DNA of 64,000 nt from assembly GCA_916700875.1 (NCBI GenBank), contig CAKAKS010000031.1:7766977-7830976 (forward strand). Reading direction: 5' to 3'. Under the pieces are notes generated by a model. It saw only the letters and a program-made list of their open reading frames with translations, did no database searches and was not told the origin of the DNA. Made by a program: the position numbers and the translations under genes. Source of the stretch: Sebastes aleutianus. Lineage: Eukaryota > Chordata > Actinopteri > Perciformes > Sebastidae. This document shows positions 1-14,200 of the stretch, one piece after another. Within the stretch, counting starts at the first letter, position 1; each line of letters starts with the position of its first letter.

Positions 1-719
1 ATATTTTTGGCATCATTGGGCAAAAATTCCATAATAACCTTTCAGCATATTGTAATTCAAGTGTTCTGGGAGATAACTAGACTTCTGCACCTCCTCATGG
101 CTCTGTTTTCAGGTTTTAAAAAATCTATCCTGTGACGGGAGACTGGAAAATTACAGGTCATTTCAGAGAGAGAGCGTTCCTATTGGCTGTTCATTCAACG
201 GCGGCAGCTGTCAATCAGTCGCTAACTCTGATCAAACGGTCAAACTAGGCAGCGCTGATCAAATATGAATCAATATTCTGTTACTGTAATGCCTATTTCT
301 CACCTCAAATGTTTTCAGAAACACCTTGTAGTGTACTGTTTAGCTCTTCCTAACATATAACATCACGTGGGCAGTGTATTTAAAGCCTGAAAACTGGTGT
401 AATGACATTAGATATATTTTCCAATATGATAACAAAAAAAAGCAATAAAATTATCCCAAATACATGGACTCACTTCTTATGATAATAGCAGTCTTGGAGT
501 TTGGCCCATGGGCTATCACACAAGGTCAAATAGGTCAGACTCCCAGGAAGAGAGAAGACCATTAAATAAAGCAAATTACATAATACGATTCTCGGTAGAA
601 ATGCATATTCATGCAATTTTAGTACAAAGGTTTCTCGAGAATCCTTAATGAAAAAGGCAAATCGTATTTAATGACTGCTTTGAGTGAAATAATTTGAGTT
701 GGTTTGAATAAATCTCTGT
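1..719. other. Upstream flank, no gene seen
   Basis: I see no coding exon here. The stretch is moderately AT-rich, and part of it (about 150-400) has the look of a dispersed fish repeat, but no second copy lies in this window, so I do not classify it. Confidence 0.4.
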
Positions 720-1500
720 TTAAATGGAGTGTTTTATATGATATAAATTCACGTACATTTGTGTAACCTTGAGGTTAACTGTTGTTACATCTACGTCAAA
801 GGACCTCCCCCCAACCCCAGGAGAATACAAAAAAAAATTCAAAAAAACAATAGCAAGAAAGGAAGAAAGATCCCAAACTAATCTAATTACATAATTACTA
901 ACAAATAAGAATACAACAAAAGTTAAACAACAACAAGAAGTACACAAATGTGCAGAAAAACCTAACCAAACAGTGGAAAACAATCCAATAAAAACAATGA
1001 AATACATACAAAAACAGTACAGAAGAAAAGAAAATATATCTAAACATATCAAAAGATAATTAGACATCATTAATCAAATGTGATGATAATTTCCTTTTAA
1101 AATGTTCTAAGGATAACGAGCTCTTGATAACATGTATTTTGGTGTTCCATTATTTGTACACCACGATATCTGAGGGAGTACTGGCCATGTTCTGGTGAAG
1201 ATGATTAACATGTCTAGTATTATGGGAATGAATTTGAGAATTAGATTTAAAGTAGTTGCTAAGCGATGATGGTAAAGAAGAAGGCAGAACATATATTTAT
1301 ATATAAACACGCATATCTGATGAATATTTATGTCATAAACTGAAAGAAAGTTCAGTTTCCTGAACAGTGGAGCAGAAGCCTCCTTAGAGTTTGACAAAAT
1401 TGCAAATCGTTTTTGCAACAAATAACGTTTATGAAGATTGGAGGGGTATGTATTTGCCCAAACAATATTACCATAAATCAGATAGGGATAAATCATGGAA
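720..1500 (-). mobile_element. Truncated non-LTR retrotransposon (LINE) 3' part
   Basis: The minus strand from about 1496 down to 1107 encodes a degenerate reverse-transcriptase C-terminal region: a YGNIVWANTYPSNL block, then a LLQKR block, a PLFRKLN block and a DINIHQICVFIYKY block. This series of motifs is typical of the end of L2/CR1-like LINE ORF2 proteins in fish. Below 1107 the sequence runs into an AT-rich tail that looks like the 3' UTR. The frame is damaged and the 5' part is missing, so this is a dead copy. The family assignment rests on motif recognition only. Confidence 0.65.
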
Positions 1501-1509
1501 TAATATACA

Positions 1510-1590
1510 TTTTTAAATAATAATAATAATAATAATAAATTAATAAATAAAAATAAAAATAAATTAAATAAGATAAATAATAAAGGTTAA
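1510..1590. repeat. AAT/AAAT simple repeat
   Basis: This is a run of AAT, TAAT and AAAT units next to the LINE fragment. It is a low-complexity tract with no coding content. Confidence 0.8.
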
Positions 1591-1779
1591 TATATTGTAC
1601 GACGCTGGTTTTTATGAATTGGCACTACTAAGTGGGGTTACTTGGTCTTTTTTCTAATTGTATAATATAATTTAGTAGAGTTTGTAATATATCTTGTTCA
1701 TGTAACACCCTCTTGTTTGCCAGCAGCTCCCATCGTGCTGCTTGATAAACTGCGCCAGTAGATATTATTCATATCATAA

Positions 1780-2276
1780 TAATCTCAGCGGGTTCCCACC
1801 AACACACCCTGGTTCTGGTGTGTCACCGCGGGTATAACGTGTTAAACTCCGCCCCGGCAGTGGGCAGCTCCTCCAGCTGATAGCAGCCTCTCCAGCTGAG
1901 AGCAGCTCCTCTGTGAGGGTTGAATGTTTGGGATTGTTGTGATGGGAGGCGACGGCCATCTTGGATAAGCTCCACTAACACCGAGCGAGCAGCAACCGGA
2001 GAGAGAGGACGGTAACGGTACCGGAGGAGCCAGTTAGCTTCACGTTAGCTGCTCTCAGCGAGATTAAACCACAATCTGTGTCGACTATGCTTCACAGACG
2101 GTTGTGTTCCTTCACTAGCTGCCGCTTCCAGTGCATTAAAGATGGGTTTAAACAGTGTTGAGCGGGTGTAACTCCGGAGAGCTGACGGAGACGGAGACGG
2201 TGGAGACGGAGAGGATCCTCGGTGTATTTGTTTTAAACGTTTCTTGGATAGAGGAGTTACTATGAATGGAGGATAA
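1780..2276 (+). promoter_or_regulatory. DGCR2 promoter and 5' UTR
   Basis: This GC- and CpG-richer stretch lies directly before the DGCR2 start codon, in contrast to the AT-rich DNA upstream. It holds a YY1-type site in reverse orientation (GGCCATCTTGG, 1954-1964), a motif common just downstream of the start site in TATA-less housekeeping promoters. I see no TATA box. The transcription start is probably between about 1950 and 2050, but it cannot be fixed from sequence alone. Confidence 0.6.
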
Positions 2277-5200
2277 ATGTTGCCAAAGGCTGACAGCAGC
2301 AGTTTCGTCCTCTTCTCTCTTCTCTTTGTCCTCACGTTAACGGACCCACCACGGACAGGTAAATACATCTCCAAGTTGTTGTTTCGTTTCTTTAGTAGCG
2401 CACATACATTCCCCCGTGGGGCTCGGCTCTTAGTGGGAGAGGGAAGCCGAGATTAGAGCAGCTCAGGCGGATAAGGCCTGCTGGATAAACCGGGGACTCT
2501 GGTGGTTTTTAACCCGCTGCTGTGCTACTGCGTGCAGGACCGCCTTGCTGTCTTCACTGTAGCAGTACAAAAGTAGACAAACTATAACATCTTCAGTCAT
2601 CATTAAACGACACACACTTAAAAGATGTATACAGTTCACATTATATTTAATATACACGCTATTTGTGGTCTCTTTCATAAGCTATTTGGGACACTTATTG
2701 ATAAGAGATGTATGGGGAAATTGTGTTATAAAGATTTAATTTCACTCCTATTATAAAAGGCAACAGGCATGTAAGGTTAAACAATGTATCTAGGTGTGTT
2801 TACCCTCCACTGACTGCTTGTGATTTGAAATGCATGGCAGAGATTCATGCTTCTGCATCACAAAAAGCTGCCTCTCATTGACTCATCCTTTAGCTACACA
2901 TTCAAACATATCCTAGTGATTAAAAATAGTTAATCATGACACTTTACTAAAGAAGATGCTGTTGTGGTTGGTGTGCAGCACATACTGCAGATCTATGACT
3001 TATTAAAACATGCAAACCCACCTAATAAGCAAATACATAAAATGCATGTTTGTTTAAAAATAATCGAGCCCCTTTCAATACAGAATTTGACACACTAAAG
3101 TCCTCTTCAGGTAGCCATGTCTGTCACTGGCATGCCAGTTTTTTATGATCCAAACAGGGAAATGATTTCACGTCTCAATTGAAAAAAAGCCTGTACTCGT
3201 GCTTTGAATGTAAACACTTCTTGCATAGCCCTTTCCTGGTATTCATCTAAACAGCAACAACATAAAAGCATCTCGTGGTTTCCTGTAGGCCTGATCTTGT
3301 GATCCTGACAATCGTGTGGATTGGAGAAGATAAGATATGCTTTTAATGTCCCTGTATAGGGAAACACAACACAAAGCTTCCATGTAACAGTTTGCACATA
3401 CACGTAGGGCTGTGTTTTGGCAAGGATCTGACGATACGATACATATACAGGGGTAACGATTTAATATATTGCAATATATTGTGATATTGTAAGCAAGGCC
3501 ATATATAGCGTTTTTCTTTTTAAATCAAGTTTTAGGAAAACTGTCATCATATAAAGAACACAGCAGAAATAAACCATTTTAGAATAGGCAAAAATAATAA
3601 TACCACATTTGTACTGCATGCAAAAAACTGCATGTGATTATCATAAAGTGGGCGTGTCTGTAAAGGGGAGACTTGTGGGTACATAAAGAACCCAATTTCA
3701 TTAACAAATCTTGAGGTCAGAGGTCAAGGGACCCCTGTGAAAATAGACATGCCAGTTTTTCCTCGCCAAAATTGCTTGCAACTTTTGAGCGTTATTTAGC
3801 CTCCTTCACGATAAGCTAGTATGACATAGTCTGTACTAATGTATTCCTCAGGTTTTCTAGTTTAATATATTGCCAGTATCTTCACACTAGCTTTAAAATT
3901 GAGCCCGCTACAACCTCTGAAAGACAGAATAGCATCTGCAGGGCCGTCGGATTTTTAAGAGGTTAGTTAAAGATCAATACAGTGTTTTTGAGAATTGATA
4001 CAGTATCACAACACATACTATCGTGATACTCATGCGTATCTTTATTTTCTTACACCCCTACATACACGTAGGCTACACACCTTCTGTTCTAACAATGGCA
4101 ACATATTGCACAACCCCCATGGCCAGCATCCCACATTACTTGTTAGTGTTGAAAATCTTAATGGACATGAATGAATGCATATTCATGCATGGTTCAGTCT
4201 GCTCTGGGGGACCTGAATCCTCTACTGTTATCTGCTGTTATCAGTTCAAGTCGTGAATAAACACGTTATTGTTTGGCTTAATAAAAAGGAGTGCCACAGT
4301 TTACGCAACACTGCATACTTCTTGTTAGTTTGTGTTTGGTTCTTGGGCACATATTAAGTCAATATTAGGAGGCTCTTTGTGGTTCATTTGCACTCAGTTA
4401 TAGAGTGTAATGAATTGTAATTATTCATCTTTTCAAAGGTGAATTCAGTACTTACTCTGAGTGAACACAACACCTTTTTGTTTAAAATAACTTGTGAAAA
4501 GTGAAGGTTATCTGTCGTGCATATTTTAGCCTTGTGCTTAATGCTTTTGAAAAGAGTATTGCTTGAGTTTGAAACCACTTCTGGTTGTTTGGGGGATAGT
4601 GTGGCCTTCATGCCAAGCCTTCTGCAGGGGGGACTTACCGTTTTATTGTATTTTGCACAGGCTGTGTCACAGAGGGTGTGTTTCTGTAGAGCATGTTGGT
4701 GCAAACTAAATGCAGGTTTCCCAAAGCACATGACTTGGACTTAAGAATAATCCAGCTTGCTGGAACATAATTCAATTAAAAAATGTTTGAGCAGGTGTGA
4801 GCATGAAATAATGTTCCTTCCACACAGGTAGGCTTGAGCCATCTTACTGTGCCTTTCAGAATCTGACAGCATCTACTGCTGCTGCTGATTAATAGCAAAG
4901 TTACATGCATCATAAAATGAAATGGCCATTAAATGGCTCTTTGGTCAGCCTTCACTTTTGTACAACCAGCTCTAGATATATGCCAGTGAGCCAGGCAACA
5001 TTAAAATGTCAACATTTTTTAATGTGAAAGGAGAGTCCAAGGGAGAATGAAACATGTTAGAGGTGCTTTTAAATCAATATATGATTAGAATCACTTTTAC
5101 TGTACAACTAAGTTTCACATGCATGTCTTCGTAGGTTGCGCAAGTCTGTGACAAATTTGAAATAGGAAATTGATATGATAATACTGTATAAGCGGTGGCT

Positions 5201-8200
5201 CGGTGGTTAGCACATGTGCATGTCCTGTGGTCGCGTCAGTTTACTCCGGTCGTGTCTAGATGGTAAACAACATGTTGCAAAAACAACTCTACAGACACAT
5301 GCATGTCACTTGATCATAAATACATTATCCACCTGATTAATGTGGCCATTTGTCCTGTATGTTTCCTAACCTTCTTTCCAATGCGATGACAGAAGTAAAA
5401 AAAAAATGAGAGGCTTTACTGTGAGAGTTTTGCTTCGTAACGATCGCAAAATGTACATGTGCTCCTTGAAGCTGCAGGCAGCTTGTAGGTTTGGTTTGAA
5501 TGTGAGACTGCTCAGTAGATATGGGTTAGACTGAAGTACTTAAATGCGGGCTCTAAAAATTGAGAAGAACTAGGCAGAGTTAGCAGAGTCTGGTTTGGCT
5601 GAATCAACTTGAGCAACCAGTCCACTGAAGTTTGTTTATCGTCAGTGGTGCCCCGCAAGCCGTCTGTGTGACACTGACAACTGGTTTATCACTATTTGTT
5701 CTGCACCAAAAAAGTTGGCTGTAGTTTATCTTTTGACAAACATCATCCGTCAACAGTGGGTCAGATGTTTGGTTCACCTGACACCTCACTGACGAGACGA
5801 GTTGCAGCTGACAGTTAGCTTGCAGTGAGCCAAATGGAGAAGACTTGAGTTACAGACAGTGATGCACTTTTATGGAAGACTATTGAAGCAAAAGTTTGAA
5901 AAATGACATGTGGGAAAACTCGTGTTGTTGATGTGATGGGAAGGGAAGTGATTATTTTTGGCCAAATATCAAAGCTAGATTAGAAAATTAATGTTATTTT
6001 TTTAATCATCTTTGTTACAGAGGGCATATCATATTTAGTTTTCAACCTTGGACATCAATTATGTTTGTCTCTCTAAAGTCTCATGGTCCTTTGATTTCTG
6101 TATCTTCTTCCAACTGGAAGCATTTATTTTTCTAGGACAGCCTAGTAAGCAGTTGGGTGCAGATAATTTACTTTATGATGTAGAATGAGGATGATGTTCA
6201 TTGGCTCAATGAAAAACCATTAATACATACTTACAACATAACATTACTATAATTGGCTTGAAATGGCTTGAAATGAGGGAAAGGTGATCCACCAATAAGG
6301 AAATTGTTAAATAAATAGTTTTTAATAATAATATATAAATAAATACAATTATTATTCTATTATTTTAGGAGTATTGTTTTATCAGCTTTATTGACATCTA
6401 TGAGCGATTAGAAGTTACAATAACACAGATTAATTATTTCCTGCTACAGTCTGTGAGGCAGCCCTGACCTTCCACACATTTCTGGCTCGAGACTTTATCA
6501 CCTTCACAACTGAAACGTTTTGCAACATCTTGCTCATGTTGCCGTTCTGTATTGTTGAGCTGGTGAAAGTAAATGTGGAGGAAATGAAAATGTCAGGGGA
6601 GGAAACTGACGGTGTCACAGGCAACAGAGATTACAGTCAGTGTGGCTGACAATACGTGTGAAAGCCAAAAGTCTTGTTCATGATATCCCACCAGCTGCCT
6701 GCAGATAGATTATGGCTATTATACTCTGGGTCAGTGGTTCCCAACCAAAGATCACAGGGGGTGCGCCAGGATTTGTCTGCTCCTGAGGTTGTCAAAATTA
6801 AATTTGCACACGTATAAAAATCATAATAACACTTATTCCAACTCGTGTGATCCAAACATTCCAATAACAGAGCGTTGTTACGTCCAGAAGTCAACATTTA
6901 TTGAAGAAATATAGATTTAATCATTTCCAAAATTCACAACATGTTTTTATATAATTAAACTTACTGCTTCATTCCATATTTATTGACATTTAGCCTTTCA
7001 AAAACAACATTTTCACTGCAGTCAGAAACATGTTTGCTCTCTCTCGCTTGCCGCACACAAAGGGAGGCACATATTAACGAGTTATGTTCATTAAAGAAAG
7101 TTGATTAATTAAAAAAAAAGGCTAACTCATTTAATACACTAAATCACTTTATTCAAATTGAGGATTTTGTTTGAGGATTTGTAATTTTTTTAAGGGGGGT
7201 TATGTCAGATAATATGTCGGGGAGGCTCAGCTTTTCTTAGGTACAAGTAGGGAGGCTTCAAGGAAAATAGGTTGAGAACCACTGCTCTAGGTCAGTAAAG
7301 ATCATCCTTTTTATCCCTGGAACGCTAGAAATGACCAGTATTAACACTTTCTCCTAATATGGTGAACCACAGTGCTACAGCTCTGTATTTAAGAGCAACT
7401 CTTAAGTATTTTAAGTGTTGACGTTGTCATATTAATACTAAGAAGAAGTGAAAGTGTCAAGCCTTTCAGTGCAACACACATTCATTTCCTACTGCTTTTT
7501 GTTATGTAGCCTACCCATCTAATGATTTGCAAACCAAACAGCTATGTTTTTGAAGGAATTTGACCCGGAGTGAGTTCATCCTGACAGTGTGAAAAATATT
7601 GGTTTTGAGGTGGTATGAAGAAAGAAAGAAATGAATGCCCATACCCACTCACTGCTTCTAACAGTGAGCCTCAGTGTTGATGTGAATCATCGGCGGCTGG
7701 AGATGATGCAGTGTGCACACAAGGCCAGTCCACTGTGCCGTTATACTTCGGTGGGACTGAGTTGGGGCAGTCTCATAGTCTTTATTGTGTTTTCTTGTTG
7801 GTTATGTAAGAGATGCAGAGGCTCACTTGTCTCAGGGCAAGCCAGTGTTCACTCATTTGTAGACTTGACATCACAATATCCAACGCTTGTGAGAGAAATG
7901 GCCTCAATAAGAGATGCTTTCCCACCTTCAGAAACTGCTTCATTTGTCATGCATTAACCAGATGCATTACTGTATACAGCAGTAAGATACAGTATATGTA
8001 CATCATGCATGTCAAGCATGTGGACTACCTTACATCGGCATGTTTATGAGCCATTATCTTCAAAACACAACATTAACCCTTCTTGTCCAAAGTGTGCAGT
8101 AAAATCTGTCTCTGATGAAATGTCCCTACCAAAGAAGGAGGGTAAAATGGGCTTTCAGGGAGCTGTTAGCCACAGCAGAGTCGGATACTCCATCCCAATC

Positions 8201-11200
8201 ACCAGGAAGTTCAGATACTATTGAGGGAAATGCACTTCAACTTGAAGCTGTTATAGATAGAGGCTTTTTTTTTAACCCGGAGATGCCCAAGCTGTGCCTT
8301 CAACATGTAATATCTGATAAGCAGGATAGGTTACCGGTATCTGAATGAATTCAACTCTTGTGAATGTCCCAGCAGCAGTTATCAGAAAAAAGCAGAGAGA
8401 GAATGAATACTGATCCGTGCAGGCAGCAAGTCTTTATTCAAACCACAGGCGACAGAAACCAGGCGTTTATTTTCAAGTCGTGAGCACATGCAGATCCAGT
8501 TTAAAAAGAGTCAGCTACATTTTAGATAAACAGTCCCCAGCTGGATTTGGGTTTTGTTTGCTCGCTAGCCTCCCAGTATGCTAACATAGCACAGCCACAA
8601 GTCTTATTACAAAACTGAAAAAAAATATGTAGACTTAAAGGTCCTTGGCTGTCAGAGGATTTGTTATATCACCCTGCAGCCATGTACAGGCAAGGAAAAT
8701 GTTCCCTCTGGTGAAGCTGTTCAACATAAAATAGTGTGTATACAGTGTGAATTAAATATGATGGATTATATTATCTCGCAAGGCACTTGAAATAAGATTG
8801 ACTATCAGCTTTGAAAGCCATAAGAATTTTTTTTTTTTTACCCAGTCTATTATTCTGTATATATACATTAATTATTAACATCACGTCTGGGATACACGGT
8901 CTCTAATGTTATCCATCAATTTGACACATATTCAGTCTCGATGGGCTCGATGATAATGCGTTCAGTCCCTGGAGACTCAGACGGGTCTGTAATGCGTCTC
9001 AATCCACTTAGCATTAACTAAGACAAGGTGACGTCTGTTGTGTTAGACAACATTTAGGCAGAGTGAAGGCGATCTGCAATTCTGCATCAAGGTCGGCCTT
9101 AAAGGATAGGTTTTTTTTCAAATGGAAATGCCCACTCAACCGTCGCCAAAAGCAGGGACGAAGGTTACCAAAGTAAGCTAATGGAAGCTAATGAATAAGG
9201 TTATGAATAATGTCAATGCTAGCAGTAGCTAAGTCAAAGTTACCTATGTTAAGTTTGGAAATAACTTTAAGGGTTATTTGGGATTTTTTGAAGTGGGTTT
9301 GTATGTATACTCCCATGTTCTACGAGGTAAAATTACTGCTTATGTGAATGGCGTCTGGTGGCTTTGAAGAGAGCGATATATCTGCTTCAGTTACCTGTCG
9401 AAAAGGGCTGTCTGAAGGCAAGGTGAAGTGGCTATGGACAGGAGCAGCAGAAAAATGTATTTTAACCCCAAAAAAAATCAATATTAGTTTATGTGTACGC
9501 TATATTTAGAATATTTTTTCACAGCTTTACCTTGCCATCAGACAGCCCTTTCCGACGGGGCCATCAGACCAGACTCCATTCACAAAAGCAGTAATTTTAC
9601 CTCGCAGATCACGGGAGTTGCTGGTCTAGCTAGTTTGTTTGTGTTATTGTGTGGCGTTCGGATCCAAACTAACGTGGCTAACTTACTGTGTGTAACGTTA
9701 ATACACTGACTATAAGGCTGTGTATATATACTGTACATGTAGCAGCGTCATCATGCAGAAATCTACGTCAGGTCATGTGGGAAAAGTTTTTAGAAGGGCT
9801 GGGGAAAATAGTATTTTGAGGCTAAAACATACACACTAAAACTTGAATGTTAGGATTTGAATACATAAGGAACACCACTGGGAAGCTACAGAGTGATATA
9901 AAAACCTTAAAAAAAAGAATGGACCCACCCTTTAAGTTTTTCTCTCTCATCATGTATAGTTGACGATAGCATGGCCTCATGGAGCGTTAGCTCTCTTAAA
10001 CTAACCGTTCCGTCCTTCAACTACCACAATATTATGAACCCTTTGAAAAACACGAAGCTCACAGCATAATTGTTCTATGTATTATGCAAGTGAAAACAGG
10101 GTTACAAACAATACTTCCATCAATCATATTTTATTAACCTTGTTCCACTTGGCTACATCTGAGTCATACAGTAAGCAGGATGTTGTGCAAAATGAAGTCA
10201 ATTTGACCTGATAAGGCAAGGTTTGTGACCTTTGTGACAGCAGAACATAACAAGGTTACATCTGTGTGTAATGTGAGATTCCTGTTTTTGAAAATATGAT
10301 TTATCATGTTTTTTGAAGGTCTGAACAATCGTCCTGTTGGGTTGTATTTAAACCTGAGGGAGAAGCTGCAGTTCAATGGCTAGTTTCTGAAAATAAGGCT
10401 ATTGAGTGAGGCTGCACTGTGATTGGAAATAGTGGGGCAACTTTTAGTTACATCTGGTTTGTAAAAGTAAATCAATCCTATGTAGGACATCTGAATTTTG
10501 CAGTGCATTTCCAAGCACATTAGTTTTCTTTTATTTCTGGCTAATCATTGATTTGTGCAGCAAGCAGAGCTCTGGTAAAGGCCAGTTTTAATCCCTGTGT
10601 TAAAGCCCAGTGTAGATTGTTGCTCTGTGGGATCATCATAGCTGAGTCTGGTCTGTGGGGGGTAATGTCACCTGGGCTGGTTGGTACACAGATGAAACAA
10701 TAGTCACTGGAAAAAGCTCCGATCTTCTTTTCAAAGTAAAAATAGTGTTGCCATATTTGTCAGGTGAGTGGGTGGTCCTGCTCCGCTGTAGGTAAACATC
10801 ACCACCTGTATCCAAGAACAGATGGTGTAATGTACCCTCTACTGGGCAGGCAACTGGGGAAGTCACCGAGCACTGACACATGCCAGAGAACTGTTGACAG
10901 TATAAGTAATAGATATCCTTATATACAATATAATGAGCAGCACAAACAGGATGAATATTGTCTCCTAAAAGACAACAGAATAGTCACTCTATTGTCTCTA
11001 TTTGTTTCAGGTCCGCGGCTAGCTCTGGCAAGATTATTGTCAGGTAAGCACGCAGTATATCTTTTAGTGTAGTGGCTGTCTGATCTCTTTATTACAATAT
11101 ATTAGCAGCTCTTTCAGTTTGAACCATTATTGACCCTTAAATATTTTCAAATGGTAATGAGAAACCCCTTCAAAAAAGCCTGAAAACACCTGTGATTGTT

Positions 11201-14200
11201 TTATTCTCTTCTCATTTTTTTTTTTTACAACAGAAGAATAAGTAGCTATTATAGTTTATGTTTTAACTTCTTAAAAACAAGAGCATGACAGTTGGTTGAA
11301 CTTTCTCACTCGTGATTAATAACATTGTTGGGACCTGTTTGAGTCTGCATAAAGACAGAGCAGTTCTTTCATCACACAAGGAAGGCAGAGTCCTCTCTTA
11401 ATCGCACATGGCGTGGAGACCCACTTAGCACAGACTGTGTTACTGAAGGGTATTGACAGACAAAAGGACATTTCTGCTGCAGGACTAAGACTATGTTCAC
11501 ATTACAAGCAAATGTGGCCCAAATTCGTTTTTTTTCTTTTCGTTTTTTTTCTCTCGTGACAAAGATCAGATTTTTTCAGAGTAGTTTGGAGACACTGATA
11601 ATGTTTACTTGGTAAAAAATACTTTTTTTTATATTACTGAGTTCTTCTGATAAATTCGGCGTCATGTTTTCCTCAGTGGAACTCAGATTTAATAAATCAG
11701 CAGTTATAAAAATGTGTAAACTGCGTTGTTAAGGCAGATGAGCATTATCTGGGAAACATTACATTTATTATTCATTTTACATGGAGCTCAAATTAATACC
11801 GAATTATGTTAAATCATGTTCACCGGTTTATGAGTCGCAAGAAATCCCTAAATTATGTTTTAGAAGAAGTAGATGTTTACCGGTAAGCTCGGCTACATTA
11901 AATGTATCAATACGTCAATGGAGGTTTTCTTCCGACAGTAGGAAATAGTTAGAGACTTTATTTGTTTCTTCGTCAGTCATTTAAAATGTAAATTAACTTA
12001 TCAAACAGACTTTTCACTCAGTTCATCTTATAAATTCGTCATGTTTCACAAAGCAGAACTCTGATTTAATGAAAACATGTTATAGAGATTGTGTGGTCGT
12101 GCTGACTGGCGGTTTTTCGGGACGTCAAACAGTAACATTGTATTTTAGTTTACTTAACTTAGTTCACAGAAGAGCTGTTAAAGTTAAATATCAGCCGAAA
12201 TGAAAAGTCTTTCTTTAGTAGTCATACAAAGTCATACGTTACGATTTAGGAGTGTCATCTGTGTAACAGGAAACCCAGATCTGTTAAATTGAGCATTATG
12301 TTAACAGAGTCTGGCAGTCACTTGACTCCAACAACTCCCGTGTGTATTTTCGGAACAATGGGCCGTCGGATGTGTGTGACGTTATTGGTTGCATGTGAGG
12401 TGTTTCAGGGCAGAGATCTGTTCACACTGGCGTCAGATATGAGTCATTTCAAACATCAACGTGAACCGTCAAGACGGAAAGATAAGATCGGATCTGGGCA
12501 AAAAATCTGAATTGAGCATTAAGCCCTGTAATGTGAACGTAGACTAAGGCTTCCTTTTTCCAGTTGCCCTCAATAACTGTTACTTGAAGACATGCTTACA
12601 AAAGTCCTATTGTTTTATTTTCAGTCGTCTGATTTGGGTTTCTCTGGACTAATATGAACATATTCAGTTACCAGTGGCTGTGAATTTTCTTTGCCAGGAT
12701 CTCCTTTTTCTTCTTTCTACCAATTATCTTTTATGTCCTCCTTTGCAGTCTCAGTATATTGAATCGGTGAGTGGGCTAACATGCTGACAGGAAGTGTGTG
12801 TAAACTGCTGATTAAGTTCATCCCACTGGTGCAGTGATAGTCCTGGTCCTATTTGACTGTGATTTTCTCAGTTTTCACCGAGTCGCTATCAGGAAGAACA
12901 TTGAAAATCTGTTTATGTATTCATGCCCCCAGATTCCCCCCCCCATCACCATCTAAGATCTCTTATTTTATCATCTGCCATTAGAAGCTCACTTGGCCTC
13001 ATTCAGGACTCTGACTTGAAATGTTTTTCTCTTGTTTGGAAAAGGCTCGGTCACATGCAGGTTTGACCACACACAAACTCTCTTGTTGTATTTCAGAGCA
13101 ACGCTGCAGCCCTGGGCAGTTCGCCTGCCGCAGTGGGAAGATGCAGTGTATCCCAATGTCCTGGCAGTGTGACGGCTGGACAGCATGTGAGGACAAGAGT
13201 GACGAGATGGACTGTCCCCGTGAGTATAGCTCACTTAAGCCCTCTTACACCCACTCGGTTACCTAACACCCATAACATGATTGATTTCGGGAAAGAATAG
13301 CAACACCCGGGACCTTTTCACACATGGATGATCCGATCACAGCTGGACGGCTCTAAATACAGGTGTGAATGCACCCAGGAGGCTTTAAAGACGCACTGGG
13401 ATCTAATTAAGCGACGTCCGGAGATGTTCAGTGATGCGTGTGGACCACATTTGAACAGAAGTAGCCTGTAGCAAACAGGCTCAGATGTGGTTTTAAGTCT
13501 GCAGGTACAAAAAGTCCTCCTAATCCACCACAGGGAATCAAAACTCAGAACTAGCAGCTCAGGATTGATGGCAGGGGGAGGCAGAGTTGAACTCTGAGTG
13601 GCTGCACATGTGTCTCTGTTTTTGTTTACTGCTCGTTGATCTCTTCAACGCTGCATCGATGTTGCAGTGCTAACTAAGCCTTTTGACCGAAATCCTATTG
13701 TTTCTCCCTCTTAAATCCGGAGAGACCTTATCCCCAGATCTCTGACCGTATAATAGGAATTATTGAGGATTGAGTCCAGCATGTGACCTCCATACAGCAG
13801 TGTTACATGCATGCTCTAGAGTTAACGCTGCAGGCCTGCCAACAACACTGTATACTTATTGAGCAGGCAATAAAAGAAAAAATTGTTTGTACTTAAGGTC
13901 CTTAACACAAATACACATACAGTACAGTATATTCTGTATGTTCAGGAGCAAATCTACTGATTTTTATCAATTGAAAACGCTTGCAAGCTGAACATCCTTC
14001 CCTGTGCGCTGACTCTGAGTAGCTGCAGCTTCATAGAGGAAGGCAAGAAAAACCCAAACAATGCTCACACATGCCTCCGCGAGGGCTTATTGTCTGCTAA
14101 ATCAACAGCGCGCATGGAAATCAATGTTCTTGTTTGGGATTAGCTCTTTTGTTGAATAACACGGCGAGGTGGAGCAATCCCTCACACTAATTCCAGCTAG

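Noticed and set aside
7631..8348. Cluster of overlapping short plus-strand frames in DGCR2 intron 1
   Set aside because: No homology, no phase-compatible splice sites and no promoter were seen.
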